Assembly (NCBI GenBank): GCA_002401955.1
Contig: NVUQ01000001.1
Coordinates: 217,983 to 281,982, forward strand
Direction: 5' to 3'
DNA: 64,000 bases
From: Flavobacteriales bacterium
Lineage (GTDB): Bacteria > Bacteroidota > Bacteroidia > Flavobacteriales_E > Vicingaceae
Shown: positions 25,528 to 33,960 of the stretch, piece by piece
How positions within the stretch are numbered: the first letter of the stretch is position 1
Layout of the letters: every line of letters starts with the position of its first letter
Program-made: the position numbers and the translations under genes
The notes under the pieces: model-generated
Seen by the model: the letters and a program-made list of their open reading frames with translations, nothing else
Database searches by the model: none
What the model was told of the DNA's origin: nothing

Positions 25528-27141
25528 TTGAATAATTTTTACCGACATATACTTGTTTTAACTGTGCTAATTGCTCCAATTATTTCAAAAGGGCAACAAC
25601 AAAACCTGCCTTTAAATAGGGAGTTTGGTTTGGTTAATCAGAAAGTGTTTAATGCTTTTGGAAATAATGTTCATACTTCGTTTCAACCAATTAATCAGTC
25701 GGCTATTAAAAACATTTCAGATTCTATATTATCTGACTCTGAACATAAATTCTATTTAGCAAACGTCAAAAAATCAGAAAAAAAATCACGCAACTTTTTT
25801 AAATGGATGTATCAATCATTATTCTTTGAGAATTTTTTAGCGGTTGATACAGGTAGATTTTACATGTCAATATCTCCACAATGGAATCTTGAAATGGGTA
25901 AAGACAGTGAAGACAAATCTGGAAGATCATTATACAAAAATACGAGAGGAGTTATTGTAAGAGCCAATGTTGGAGAAAATTTTTCTTTTGAAACATCTCT
26001 TTATGAAAACCAAATGGCGTTACCAGATTATTTAGATGATTATGCAAATTCTACAAAAGTAATTCCAGGACAAGGAAGATGGAAAAGGTTTAAGTCTGAC
26101 CAAGGTTATGATTTTTCTTCAGCCTCAGCTAATATTTCCTATTCACCGAGTAAACACTTCAATTTTCAATTAGGAACGGGTAAAAACTTTGTTGGCGATG
26201 GCTACCGTTCATTACTTTTATCTGATGCTTCATTTAATTACCCTTTTTGGAAAATCATCACCACTTTTGGTAAAAAAGATCAATTTCAATATACCAAGTT
26301 AAATGCGTCTTTATCTTCTGTTACAAGAAGAGAAGATGGATCAACTGGAGAAGCTTTATTTCAACGAAAATCAATGAGCACGCATTATTTCAGCTGGCTG
26401 GCTACCAAGTGGTTAAACCTTGGTTTGTTTGAATCCACTATGTGGCAAACAGAAGACTCTACAGGAACCAAACCATTGCAATGGCAGCAGTTTAACCCTG
26501 TAATTGGAGTTAATACCGCAACTACAGGTTTTAATGATGTAAATCATACAGTGGTAGGTACAAATCTAAAAATCAAGCTTCCGTTTAAAGCAGTCATCTA
26601 CAATCAGTTTGTTTATGATGGAGCTTCAAAATACGGTTATCAAATTGGAGCAAAATATTTTGGAATACCAAATTTAACTCTACAAGCAGAATACAATAAC
26701 ACAGCAGCTTATACTTATTCTTCCGATACTAGATTGCAAGCCTATTCTAATTACAACGAACCATTAGCACATCCCTCAGGAGCTAACTTTAATGAAGTTA
26801 TTGGGATTATTAATTATAAATATAAACGCGTATTTACTCAGGCAAAAATTAACCTGATTAACTCAGATATTATTGGGGGAAATATTTTTATTTCTGAAAA
26901 TAATTCCCCTCCTTTCGTAGATGAAGAAGGAAACCTATTGTCAACACCCAATATTGATACTAAACTAACTATTATCCAAGCTCATCTCGGGTTTCTTATT
27001 AATCCCAAAAATAATATGAGCATTATAATAGGTTTAACTAAACGAACAGAAAACATTCCTAGTTTCGATTATACTCATGAAACTAATTACCTCTATTTTG
27101 GCTTTAGAACATCATTAAGAAATTTATATAACGATTTTTAA
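25528..27141 (+). CDS. RemB/Wzi-like outer-membrane beta-barrel protein 1
   Basis: 537 residues from a TTG start, with a signal peptide (about 1-22, APIISKGQ). The body is rich in alternating beta strands and ends in F (NLYNDF), as expected for an outer-membrane barrel. The stretch LGTGKNFVGDGYRSLLLSD is shared with the protein at 28265-29869 (LGYGKNFIGDGYRSLFLSD) and is typical of the gliding-motility protein RemB and the capsule-assembly Wzi family. The neighbouring WecA-like gene supports a link to surface polysaccharide. Confidence 0.75.
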   Translation: MNNFYRHILVLTVLIAPIISKGQQQNLPLNREFGLVNQKVFNAFGNNVHTSFQPINQSAIKNISDSILSDSEHKFYLANVKKSEKKSRNFFKWMYQSLFFENFLAVDTGRFYMSISPQWNLEMGKDSEDKSGRSLYKNTRGVIVRANVGENFSFETSLYENQMALPDYLDDYANSTKVIPGQGRWKRFKSDQGYDFSSASANISYSPSKHFNFQLGTGKNFVGDGYRSLLLSDASFNYPFWKIITTFGKKDQFQYTKLNASLSSVTRREDGSTGEALFQRKSMSTHYFSWLATKWLNLGLFESTMWQTEDSTGTKPLQWQQFNPVIGVNTATTGFNDVNHTVVGTNLKIKLPFKAVIYNQFVYDGASKYGYQIGAKYFGIPNLTLQAEYNNTAAYTYSSDTRLQAYSNYNEPLAHPSGANFNEVIGIINYKYKRVFTQAKINLINSDIIGGNIFISENNSPPFVDEEGNLLSTPNIDTKLTIIQAHLGFLINPKNNMSIIIGLTKRTENIPSFDYTHETNYLYFGFRTSLRNLYNDF

Positions 27142-27201
27142 TACACAATGTAAGCAGATAATTATTGATATGATACAAGTAAAAAAAAATAGAACTCCAT
27201 T

Positions 27202-28272
27202 ATGCAAGAATTAATTCTACCTATAATTACCTCTTTTATGATAGTGTTGCTTTCAACACCCTCATTTATAAAAATTGCAGAGATTAAACACCTGTTTGAT
27301 GATCCGTCTGAAGACAGGAAAATTCACACCCAAAAAGTCCCATTAATGGGAGGTATGATGATTTTTGCAGGAACCTTATTTTCTTTTTTATTATGGCTTC
27401 CAATAAATGATATTGGAGTAATAAAATACTTAATTCCTTCCTTATTAATTATGTTTTTTGTAGGGATGAAAGATGATATTATTGGAACGGCTCCAGTAAA
27501 GAAATTAGCAGCACATATTGTAGTAGCCTTTATTATGGTTTTTATGGCAGAAGTAAAATTGACCAGTTTACACGGTTTATTTGGCATAAGAGAAATACCT
27601 GAATGGGCAGGAATCATGCTTACTATTTTTACTTATATCGTAGTAATAAATGCTTTTAATTTAATTGATGGTGTTGATGGCTTAGCTGCAGGAGTTGGAT
27701 TTATTGCCTCAACCGTTTTTGGTTTTTGGTTTTATTATGCTGGAGATTGGACTTATGCTGTCTTGTCATTTGCTTTGGCTGGTGCTTTATTAGGGTTTTT
27801 AAGATTTAACTTTAATCCTGCTAAAATATTTATGGGCGATTCAGGATCATTAACCATAGGTTTTTTAATTGCAGTAATGGCTATCGAATTGGTTGAGTAC
27901 GAAGCTCAAGAATTACCTCAAGCTATCAAGAATATTTCTAAACCTATACTTGCAATGTCCATTTTGGTATATCCTTTAGTTGATACCATTAGAGTATTTA
28001 CTTTAAGAGCAGTAAAAGGAGTTTCGCCCTTTACAGCAGATAGAAACCACATCCATCATAGACTAATGGACTTAGGTTTAGGACACAAGTCTACAGTAAT
28101 TATAATTTACATTTTTAGCATACTAACAATTGGGGCGGCAGTAGTAGCTCAAGGTTTTGATCCAAGTTATTCATTTATCGTAATTATTAGCAGCGTTTTA
28201 ATCTTAATTCAAATTCCATTTTTTATTAAACTGAAAAGAAAAAAAGCAGAAAAAAAGAAGCTCAATGCATAA
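27202..28272 (+). CDS. WecA/TagO-like undecaprenyl-phosphate sugar-1-phosphate transferase
   Basis: 356 residues, about 11 membrane segments. Seen motifs: DRKIHTQKVPLMGG at the start, GMKDD, NAFNLIDGVDGLA, FMGDSGS and the HIHHRLMDLG loop specific to WecA/TagO enzymes. It starts surface polysaccharide synthesis by loading a sugar-1-phosphate (probably GlcNAc) onto undecaprenyl phosphate at the inner membrane. Its stop overlaps the ATG of the next gene by 8 bases, so it is coupled with the RemB/Wzi-like protein. Confidence 0.9.
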   Translation: MQELILPIITSFMIVLLSTPSFIKIAEIKHLFDDPSEDRKIHTQKVPLMGGMMIFAGTLFSFLLWLPINDIGVIKYLIPSLLIMFFVGMKDDIIGTAPVKKLAAHIVVAFIMVFMAEVKLTSLHGLFGIREIPEWAGIMLTIFTYIVVINAFNLIDGVDGLAAGVGFIASTVFGFWFYYAGDWTYAVLSFALAGALLGFLRFNFNPAKIFMGDSGSLTIGFLIAVMAIELVEYEAQELPQAIKNISKPILAMSILVYPLVDTIRVFTLRAVKGVSPFTADRNHIHHRLMDLGLGHKSTVIIIYIFSILTIGAAVVAQGFDPSYSFIVIISSVLILIQIPFFIKLKRKKAEKKKLNA

Positions 28273-29869
28273 ACGTATCGTTTACATATCATCCGTTTTA
28301 TTAATGCTATTTTTAACTGAGTTAAATGCACAAAACTTTAATGTTACTAACGAACGTACATTTTCTAATTTATTCAATAAACATATTGACACCTTAAAAA
28401 ATTTCCATACGAGCATTAAACCTTTTGCTAAAAATGAAATTGCCGATTTTGATACCATTATCAATTCTTATAACACTTCAACTAATTCTGGATTCCTCAA
28501 CAAATTAACAAACGAAAACCTAATCCAATCAAAAGGAAAAAAGTTTAAACTAATTATCGACCCAATCGTTAATGCAGGTTTAACGGTAGAAAAAAACAGC
28601 ACCACTTCTCAAACGGTAAATGAAACTGCTTTTGGATTAAATATACAAAGTAGTTTTGGTAAAAAATGGAGCGGACAATTTGCAATGTTAACTGATCATT
28701 CTAAATACCCATCGCACATTGATGCTTTAGTTCAGAATAAAAACATTAGTCCTGGATATGATTATTCTAAAAACGATCAAGCATTTTTTGGGCAGGCCAA
28801 TATTACATTTACCGCTGATGAGAACTTTACTTTTCAGTTAGGTTATGGTAAGAACTTTATTGGCGATGGATACCGTTCTTTATTTTTATCTGACAATGCC
28901 AATAGCTACCCTTACCTTAAGGTTACCGCTAATATCTGGAGATTAAAATACATGGCTTTATATACAAACTATCAAGATATCAGAAATTCGGATGGTAATA
29001 TGAAAGACTATTTTCAAAAACTATCAACCATTCATTACCTAAGTATTAATGCAACAAAATGGTGGAACATTGGTTTGTTTGAAAGCATTATTTGGCAATC
29101 TCAAGAAGAAGAATTTTATAGAGGTTATGACATCAATTATTTTAACCCTGTAATCTTTTTGCGTCCTACAGAATATGCTCAAGGTTCTTCTGACAATGCT
29201 TTACTTGGTGGAAGTATGAAGTTTAAAATCAGAAAAAAGAACATTCTATACAGTCAACTAATTTTAGATGAATTTAAATTAGATGAAATTAAAGCAGGAA
29301 CAGGTTGGTGGGCAAACAAATATGGATACCAATTTGGTTTAAAATCTTATGACTTTATGTGGATTAAAAATTTAACGCTACAATTAGAATACAATATGGT
29401 TAGGCCTTTCACTTACACTCATAGTGATTTTTCAACTTCTCCAACTCAAATACACACTTTACAGAGTTATACTCACTTTAACTCTCCTTTAGCTCATCCT
29501 TTAGGGGCTAATTTTAATGAAGCTATGGCAAGTTTAACTTATCAGAAAAAAAGATGGTTAATTGAAGCCATTACAACTATTGCTAAAATTGGTTTAGAAA
29601 TTAACGATACAGCTAGTATTGGTCAGGATTTATACATTCCGAATAACAATAGAGCTAACGAATATGGAAATTATACCACACAAGGATTAACTACAGATAT
29701 TATTAATTCTACATTAAAGGTTTCATATATCATTAACCCGAAATCACAACTGTTGTTTCAGGTTGGAGTTACCAATAGAATGTATAAAAATAGTGTAGAG
29801 AACACCTCAACCAATATGGTTTTTGTAGGAATTAAAACAGCAATAACTAATCGTTATTTTGACTTTTAG
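28265..29869 (+). CDS. RemB/Wzi-like outer-membrane beta-barrel protein 2
   Basis: 534 residues, signal peptide 1-22 (ELNAQ), a beta-rich body and a terminal phenylalanine (RYFDF). It shares with the protein at 25528-27141 the GDGYRSLFLSD motif and the later SPLAHPLGANFNEA (there EPLAHPSGANFNEV). The two are ancient paralogues. Probable role is in capsule or O-polysaccharide attachment, or gliding; inferred from family and from coupling to the WecA-like gene. Confidence 0.75.
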   Translation: MHKRIVYISSVLLMLFLTELNAQNFNVTNERTFSNLFNKHIDTLKNFHTSIKPFAKNEIADFDTIINSYNTSTNSGFLNKLTNENLIQSKGKKFKLIIDPIVNAGLTVEKNSTTSQTVNETAFGLNIQSSFGKKWSGQFAMLTDHSKYPSHIDALVQNKNISPGYDYSKNDQAFFGQANITFTADENFTFQLGYGKNFIGDGYRSLFLSDNANSYPYLKVTANIWRLKYMALYTNYQDIRNSDGNMKDYFQKLSTIHYLSINATKWWNIGLFESIIWQSQEEEFYRGYDINYFNPVIFLRPTEYAQGSSDNALLGGSMKFKIRKKNILYSQLILDEFKLDEIKAGTGWWANKYGYQFGLKSYDFMWIKNLTLQLEYNMVRPFTYTHSDFSTSPTQIHTLQSYTHFNSPLAHPLGANFNEAMASLTYQKKRWLIEAITTIAKIGLEINDTASIGQDLYIPNNNRANEYGNYTTQGLTTDIINSTLKVSYIINPKSQLLFQVGVTNRMYKNSVENTSTNMVFVGIKTAITNRYFDF

Positions 29870-29904
29870 ATTAAATGCCATGCAAAAGAATTTTTGTTGA
29901 ACTT

Positions 29905-30189
29905 TTAATTGTTTAATGGCAGAAAAATTGAGATGTCAAAGTCAATTAAAAATAAAAACCCCAAAACCAAAACAGCAATAATGATAATGATAGTTTTATT
30001 AAAACCGCCATTTTCAGAAGCTTTGAATTCATTAATAGCTACATTAAATTTTCCTTTTAAATTTTTCTTTTCTCCTACACTGGTTCGGAATTCATCAAAT
30101 CTATGTTTAAGCTCATACGGACTTCCTTCACCTTTATAATAAAGAGGTTTGTAATCGAAATTTCTTTTTTCTTTTTTGATAAATCCCAT
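29905..30189 (-). CDS. small membrane protein conserved in Bacteroidota
   Basis: 94 residues. The N-terminus MGFIKKEKRNFDYKPLYYKG with GSPYELKHRFDEFR recalls a small family often labelled 'riboflavin synthase subunit beta' in Bacteroidota databases; nothing in the sequence supports that enzyme. One membrane segment near the C-terminus (about 66-86, IIIIIAVLVLGFLFL). Role unknown. It is divergent from the gene at 30265. Confidence 0.6.
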   Translation of the reverse strand: MGFIKKEKRNFDYKPLYYKGEGSPYELKHRFDEFRTSVGEKKNLKGKFNVAINEFKASENGGFNKTIIIIIAVLVLGFLFLIDFDISIFLPLNN

Positions 30190-30264
30190 AATAGATGTTC
30201 ACTAACTCAAATTTACTAAAATAACGCAATCTCTTCTCAAAAATTATTTTCTATTTTTACGATA

Positions 30265-30777
30265 ATGGATTTTAGAGCATTATTAGAACAAGGTCATTCA
30301 AAATCTAACACAACTATTATTGTAAATGAAGTTTGTGTTTCTACTCAAAAAATGGAAGAGTTAATGCAGTGTTTTATTGATGGCCCTGTACAAATTACTC
30401 AGCGTGCTGCTTGGCCAATGTCTTTTATTGCTCAAAAGCATCCGCAATTACTTAATAAATATTATAGTTTATTTATTGAGTTATTAAATCAGCCAAACAA
30501 ACACGATTCAATTAATAGAAATATCTTGCGTGCTTTTCAATTTGTAGAAATTCCTAAAAAGCACGAGGGAAACGTTTTAGATGTGAGTTTCAAATTGCTC
30601 AACTCACCTAACGAGCCAATTGCTGTAAAAGCATTTAGTATGACCGTTATTTTTAATCTCTCAAAAAAATATCCTGATATTGTACCTGAGCTTAAAGCAA
30701 GTATTGAATATTTAATGCCCAATGCAAGTGCTGGTATTAAAAGCCGAAGTAATAAAATTCTTAAAGCGATCCAATAA
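30265..30777 (+). CDS. HEAT-like helical repeat protein
   Basis: 170 residues, all helical with repeating units (ITQRAAWPMSFIAQKHPQLL, SINRNILRAFQFV, PIAVKAFSMTVIFNLSKKYP) that fit HEAT/ARM-like pairs of helices. No signal peptide, so cytoplasmic. A conserved Bacteroidota protein by appearance, but the function is unknown. 56 bp ahead of bshA and in the same direction. Confidence 0.65.
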   Translation: MDFRALLEQGHSKSNTTIIVNEVCVSTQKMEELMQCFIDGPVQITQRAAWPMSFIAQKHPQLLNKYYSLFIELLNQPNKHDSINRNILRAFQFVEIPKKHEGNVLDVSFKLLNSPNEPIAVKAFSMTVIFNLSKKYPDIVPELKASIEYLMPNASAGIKSRSNKILKAIQ

Positions 30778-30833
30778 TAAGTTTAGGTTAGTCATTTGCT
30801 ATTCATTATTTTTGTTTAAGAAATAGTGTAGAT

Positions 30834-31958
30834 ATGAATATAGGGATTGTTTGTTACCCAACATTTGGAGGTAGTGGTGTTGTTGCTACAGAGTTAGGAA
30901 AAGCTTTAGCTGCAAAGGGTCATAAAGTTCATTTTATTACTTACCAACAACCCGTTCGTTTAGATATTTTTTCTGAAAACATTTTTTACCATGAGGTAAA
31001 AGTTTCTGATTATCCCTTGTTTGATTACCAACCTTATGAATTAGTTCTTACTAGTAAATTGGTTGATGTAGTTAAATTCGAAAAACTAGATATCTTGCAC
31101 GTTCACTACGCTATACCTCATGCTTCTGCAGCATATATGGCTCAACAAATTCTCAAATCTCAAGGTATAAAAATTCCGTTTGTAACCACTTTACACGGAA
31201 CCGACATAACTTTGGTAGGTAAAGATGCCTCTTTTGCTCCAGTAATTACTTTTGCTATTAACGAATCTAATGCCGTTACCGCAGTTTCTGAAAGCTTAAA
31301 ACAAGACACTTTAAAGCACTTTAAGATTAAAAGAGAAATAGAAGTAATTCCTAACTTTATCTGTTTGGATCAATATAAGTACAACGGAAATATAGCTGAA
31401 TTAAAAAAATCTTTTGCTCCTAATGATGAGAAAATTTTGGTACACGTTTCTAATTTTAGGAAAGTAAAACGAACCGAAGATGTTCTTAAGGTTTTTGACA
31501 TAGTAAGAAAACAAAAACCAGTAAAACTAATAATGGTTGGTGATGGTCCAGAACGAAGTAGCTTAGAGAAGCTTTGCAGGGAGTTAAATGTTTGTCATTT
31601 AGTTAAATTTTTAGGAAAAGTAAAAGATACTGAGCGTATTTTATCTGCTTCTGATGTATTTATTCTTCCTTCAGAATCGGAAAGTTTTGGTTTAGCAGCC
31701 CTTGAAGCTATGGCTGCAAAAACACCTGTTATCTCAACAAATACTGGTGGTATTCCTGAAGTAAATAAGGATGGGGTGTCGGGATTTTTAAGCAATGTTG
31801 GTGATGTTAAAGCCATGGCAGAAAACACTTTAAAAATTATTTCTGATGATATAACTTTAGAAAAATTTAAAGAAAATGCTTACCAACAAGCTAAAGTATT
31901 TGATATTCGCATTGTACTTCCTAAATACGAGAAATTGTATAAAAGCCTTATTGTTTAG
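30834..31958 (+). CDS. bshA: N-acetyl-alpha-D-glucosaminyl L-malate synthase
   Basis: 374 residues, a GT4 glycosyltransferase. BshA joins GlcNAc from UDP-GlcNAc to L-malate, the first step of bacillithiol synthesis. Diagnostic features: start MNIGIVCYPTFGGSGVVATE, the HVHYAIPHA loop, TLHGTDITLVG and the ESFGLAALEAMA donor-site motif with both glutamates. No bshB or bshC is in the window. Overlaps the convergent murI by 4 bases at the 3' end. Confidence 0.93.
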   Translation: MNIGIVCYPTFGGSGVVATELGKALAAKGHKVHFITYQQPVRLDIFSENIFYHEVKVSDYPLFDYQPYELVLTSKLVDVVKFEKLDILHVHYAIPHASAAYMAQQILKSQGIKIPFVTTLHGTDITLVGKDASFAPVITFAINESNAVTAVSESLKQDTLKHFKIKREIEVIPNFICLDQYKYNGNIAELKKSFAPNDEKILVHVSNFRKVKRTEDVLKVFDIVRKQKPVKLIMVGDGPERSSLEKLCRELNVCHLVKFLGKVKDTERILSASDVFILPSESESFGLAALEAMAAKTPVISTNTGGIPEVNKDGVSGFLSNVGDVKAMAENTLKIISDDITLEKFKENAYQQAKVFDIRIVLPKYEKLYKSLIV

Positions 31959-32761
31959 AATTCTTTAAAAATAATTGCACCCTCTTCCAATTCAACTCGT
32001 TTTAAAAATGCTTTAAGCAATTCTACGCTATTGTTAGTGTAATATGTAGTTGAATTTTCTTGTCCATTTTTATTTAACATTTTTTTCTCACTTAAAACAG
32101 CTAGAGTTTGCTTTGCCACCGCTTTACCAGAATCAATAATCGTTACATGATTTGGTATAAGTTCTCTTATAATAGGAATCAAAAAAGGATAATGTGTGCA
32201 ACCTAAAACAATATTATCAACCCCTTGTTCTATCATGGGTATAAGGTATTGCTTTAACAATGGTTTTGTTTCTTCTAATTGTCCATTTTCAATCAACCGA
32301 ACTAAATTAGCACCTTCTACCTCAATTATTTCTAATTGTTTTCTAAGCAGATTAGAATTAGAGATAAATAAATCGCTACTCAGAGTTCCTTTAGTTGCTA
32401 AAACACCTATTTTACCCGACCTCGTTTGTAATGCGGCAGGTTTAATTGCTGGTTCTATTCCTATAAAAGGAATATTATACTTTTCTCTTAAAACAGCAAT
32501 AGCATTTGTTGTAGCGGTATTGCATGCAACTACAATTATTTTACAACCAAGAGCTAAAAGGAATTCTGTGTTCTTAATACTTAAAGCAATTATTTCTTCT
32601 TTGTTTTTTTCACCATAAGGTGTGTTTACACTATCTGCCAAATAGATGATCGACTCATTAGGCAGCGTGCTAATAATCTCTTTACAGATAGACAAGCCTC
32701 CTAATCCAGAATCAAAAATTCCGATTGGGCATTTATTTATATGTTGATTATTGTTTTTCAA
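31955..32761 (-). CDS. murI: glutamate racemase
   Basis: 268 residues. Makes D-glutamate for peptidoglycan. Both catalytic cysteines are seen in context: VACNTATTNA and VLGCTHYPFL; the substrate loop is GIFDSGLGGLS. Last gene of the envelope operon. A terminator-like hairpin stands just before its start, so part of the upstream transcription stops there and murI expression depends on readthrough or a local promoter. Confidence 0.95.
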   Translation of the reverse strand: MKNNNQHINKCPIGIFDSGLGGLSICKEIISTLPNESIIYLADSVNTPYGEKNKEEIIALSIKNTEFLLALGCKIIVVACNTATTNAIAVLREKYNIPFIGIEPAIKPAALQTRSGKIGVLATKGTLSSDLFISNSNLLRKQLEIIEVEGANLVRLIENGQLEETKPLLKQYLIPMIEQGVDNIVLGCTHYPFLIPIIRELIPNHVTIIDSGKAVAKQTLAVLSEKKMLNKNGQENSTTYYTNNSVELLKAFLKRVELEEGAIIFKEF

Positions 32762-32769
32762 AAAAGAGC

Positions 32770-32799
32770 AAAAAAAATCCCGACTAAAAGCCGGGATTA
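32770..32799 (-). terminator. terminator between ompH and murI
   Basis: On the - strand AATCCCG / CGGGATT with loop GCTTTTAGT, followed by a run of eight T. It lies 9-38 bases before the murI start codon and 17 bases after the second ompH gene. Confidence 0.8.
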
Positions 32800-32815
32800 A
32801 GTTAAGGATAATTTC

Positions 32816-33328
32816 TTATTCCATTCCTAATTTCTTTTTTACTTTAGCTAAAAGATCATCTGAATCAACAGAGTAAAGTACAACACCTACGCTAGAATCT
32901 AAAACATAAGTATAACCATTTTCTTTAGCTACATCATTTATTGCAGTTTTTGCTTTATCTATAATTGGTTGCAATAAAGTTTGCTCTTTTTTCTGTAAAT
33001 CTGCTTCAGCAGTTTGTTGAAACTCGGTAATTCTTTTTTCTAAATCTGTAATTTCTTTAATTTTTGTATCCTTAATAACATCAGTCATTACATCTTGCTT
33101 GCTTTGAAACTCTCCAACTTTAGTTTCGTACTCTTTTCTCATCACATCCAAAGTTACCTTTAACTCATTTGCATACTCCTCTAATTCTTTCTGAACTGCA
33201 GTTCTTTCAGGCATTGCAGTTAATAATTCGTTAGAGTTGATATGTCCAACTTTAGTTCCTTTTTGAGCCATTGCTGTAGTTGACAATGCAACCACACACA
33301 TTAATATTGTTATCTTAATTGTTTTCAT
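32816..33328 (-). CDS. OmpH/Skp-family periplasmic chaperone 2
   Basis: 170 residues: signal peptide (1-21, ALSTTAMAQ), then GTKVGHINSNELLTAMPE, the usual start of the Bacteroidota OmpH domain, and a long charged coiled coil (about 45-130). It holds unfolded outer-membrane proteins in the periplasm. 33 bp after the first ompH gene, same operon as bamA. Confidence 0.9.
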   Translation of the reverse strand: MKTIKITILMCVVALSTTAMAQKGTKVGHINSNELLTAMPERTAVQKELEEYANELKVTLDVMRKEYETKVGEFQSKQDVMTDVIKDTKIKEITDLEKRITEFQQTAEADLQKKEQTLLQPIIDKAKTAINDVAKENGYTYVLDSSVGVVLYSVDSDDLLAKVKKKLGME

Positions 33329-33361
33329 ATTCCTTATAATTAATTAGTTGTCAAATATATA

Positions 33362-33910
33362 TTATTCTTTCGTTTCTCCCGGTTTATAGCCCATTTTTTT
33401 TAATACATCATCGCTAATATTATATTTTGGGTTTGTATAAAGCATCGTTAAAGCACTCGATTTATCAAATACTACTCCTAGTTTTTTATATCCTGCAATA
33501 TCACTAATTGCCTTATAAACCTTATCCTGAACTGGTTTAACCAATTCTTTTCTTTTTTGAAATAACTCACCATCAACTCCAAACTTCTTTTTTTGATATT
33601 CTTTAGCTGCTTTTTCTTTTTTGATGATTTCATCTTCACGCTTCACTTTCATATCTTCAGTAAGTAAAATTTGCTCTGCTTGATAGTTTTTATACATCTT
33701 ATCAATTTCAGAATATCTTCTTTCTAATTGCTTCTGCCACTCTATAGAAAGTTTATCCAACTCTCCTTGGGCATCTTTATAATCAGGTATATTTTCTAAA
33801 ATATATTCTGTATCTACATAAGCAAAACTTTGACTGTAAGATATTGATGTTACTAAAAATAACACTACGAGTACCGCTATTTTTTTTAGACTTTTTATTT
33901 GTTTAAACAT
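33362..33910 (-). CDS. OmpH/Skp-family periplasmic chaperone 1
   Basis: 182 residues: signal peptide (to about SISYSQ), FAYVDTEYILENIPDY (OmpH start motif) and a long charged coiled coil. A tandem pair of OmpH genes behind bamA is standard in Bacteroidota. The C-terminal KMGYKPGETKE extension is not present in the other copy. Confidence 0.9.
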   Translation of the reverse strand: MFKQIKSLKKIAVLVVLFLVTSISYSQSFAYVDTEYILENIPDYKDAQGELDKLSIEWQKQLERRYSEIDKMYKNYQAEQILLTEDMKVKREDEIIKKEKAAKEYQKKKFGVDGELFQKRKELVKPVQDKVYKAISDIAGYKKLGVVFDKSSALTMLYTNPKYNISDDVLKKMGYKPGETKE

Positions 33911-33960
33911 AATATTTCCTCCTTAATTTAATGCTGAAAAATACAGCTGGTTTAACAAAA

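Noticed and set aside
32196..32618. 140-residue frame antisense to murI
   Set aside because: Lies fully inside a well-conserved essential gene and has no recognisable features.
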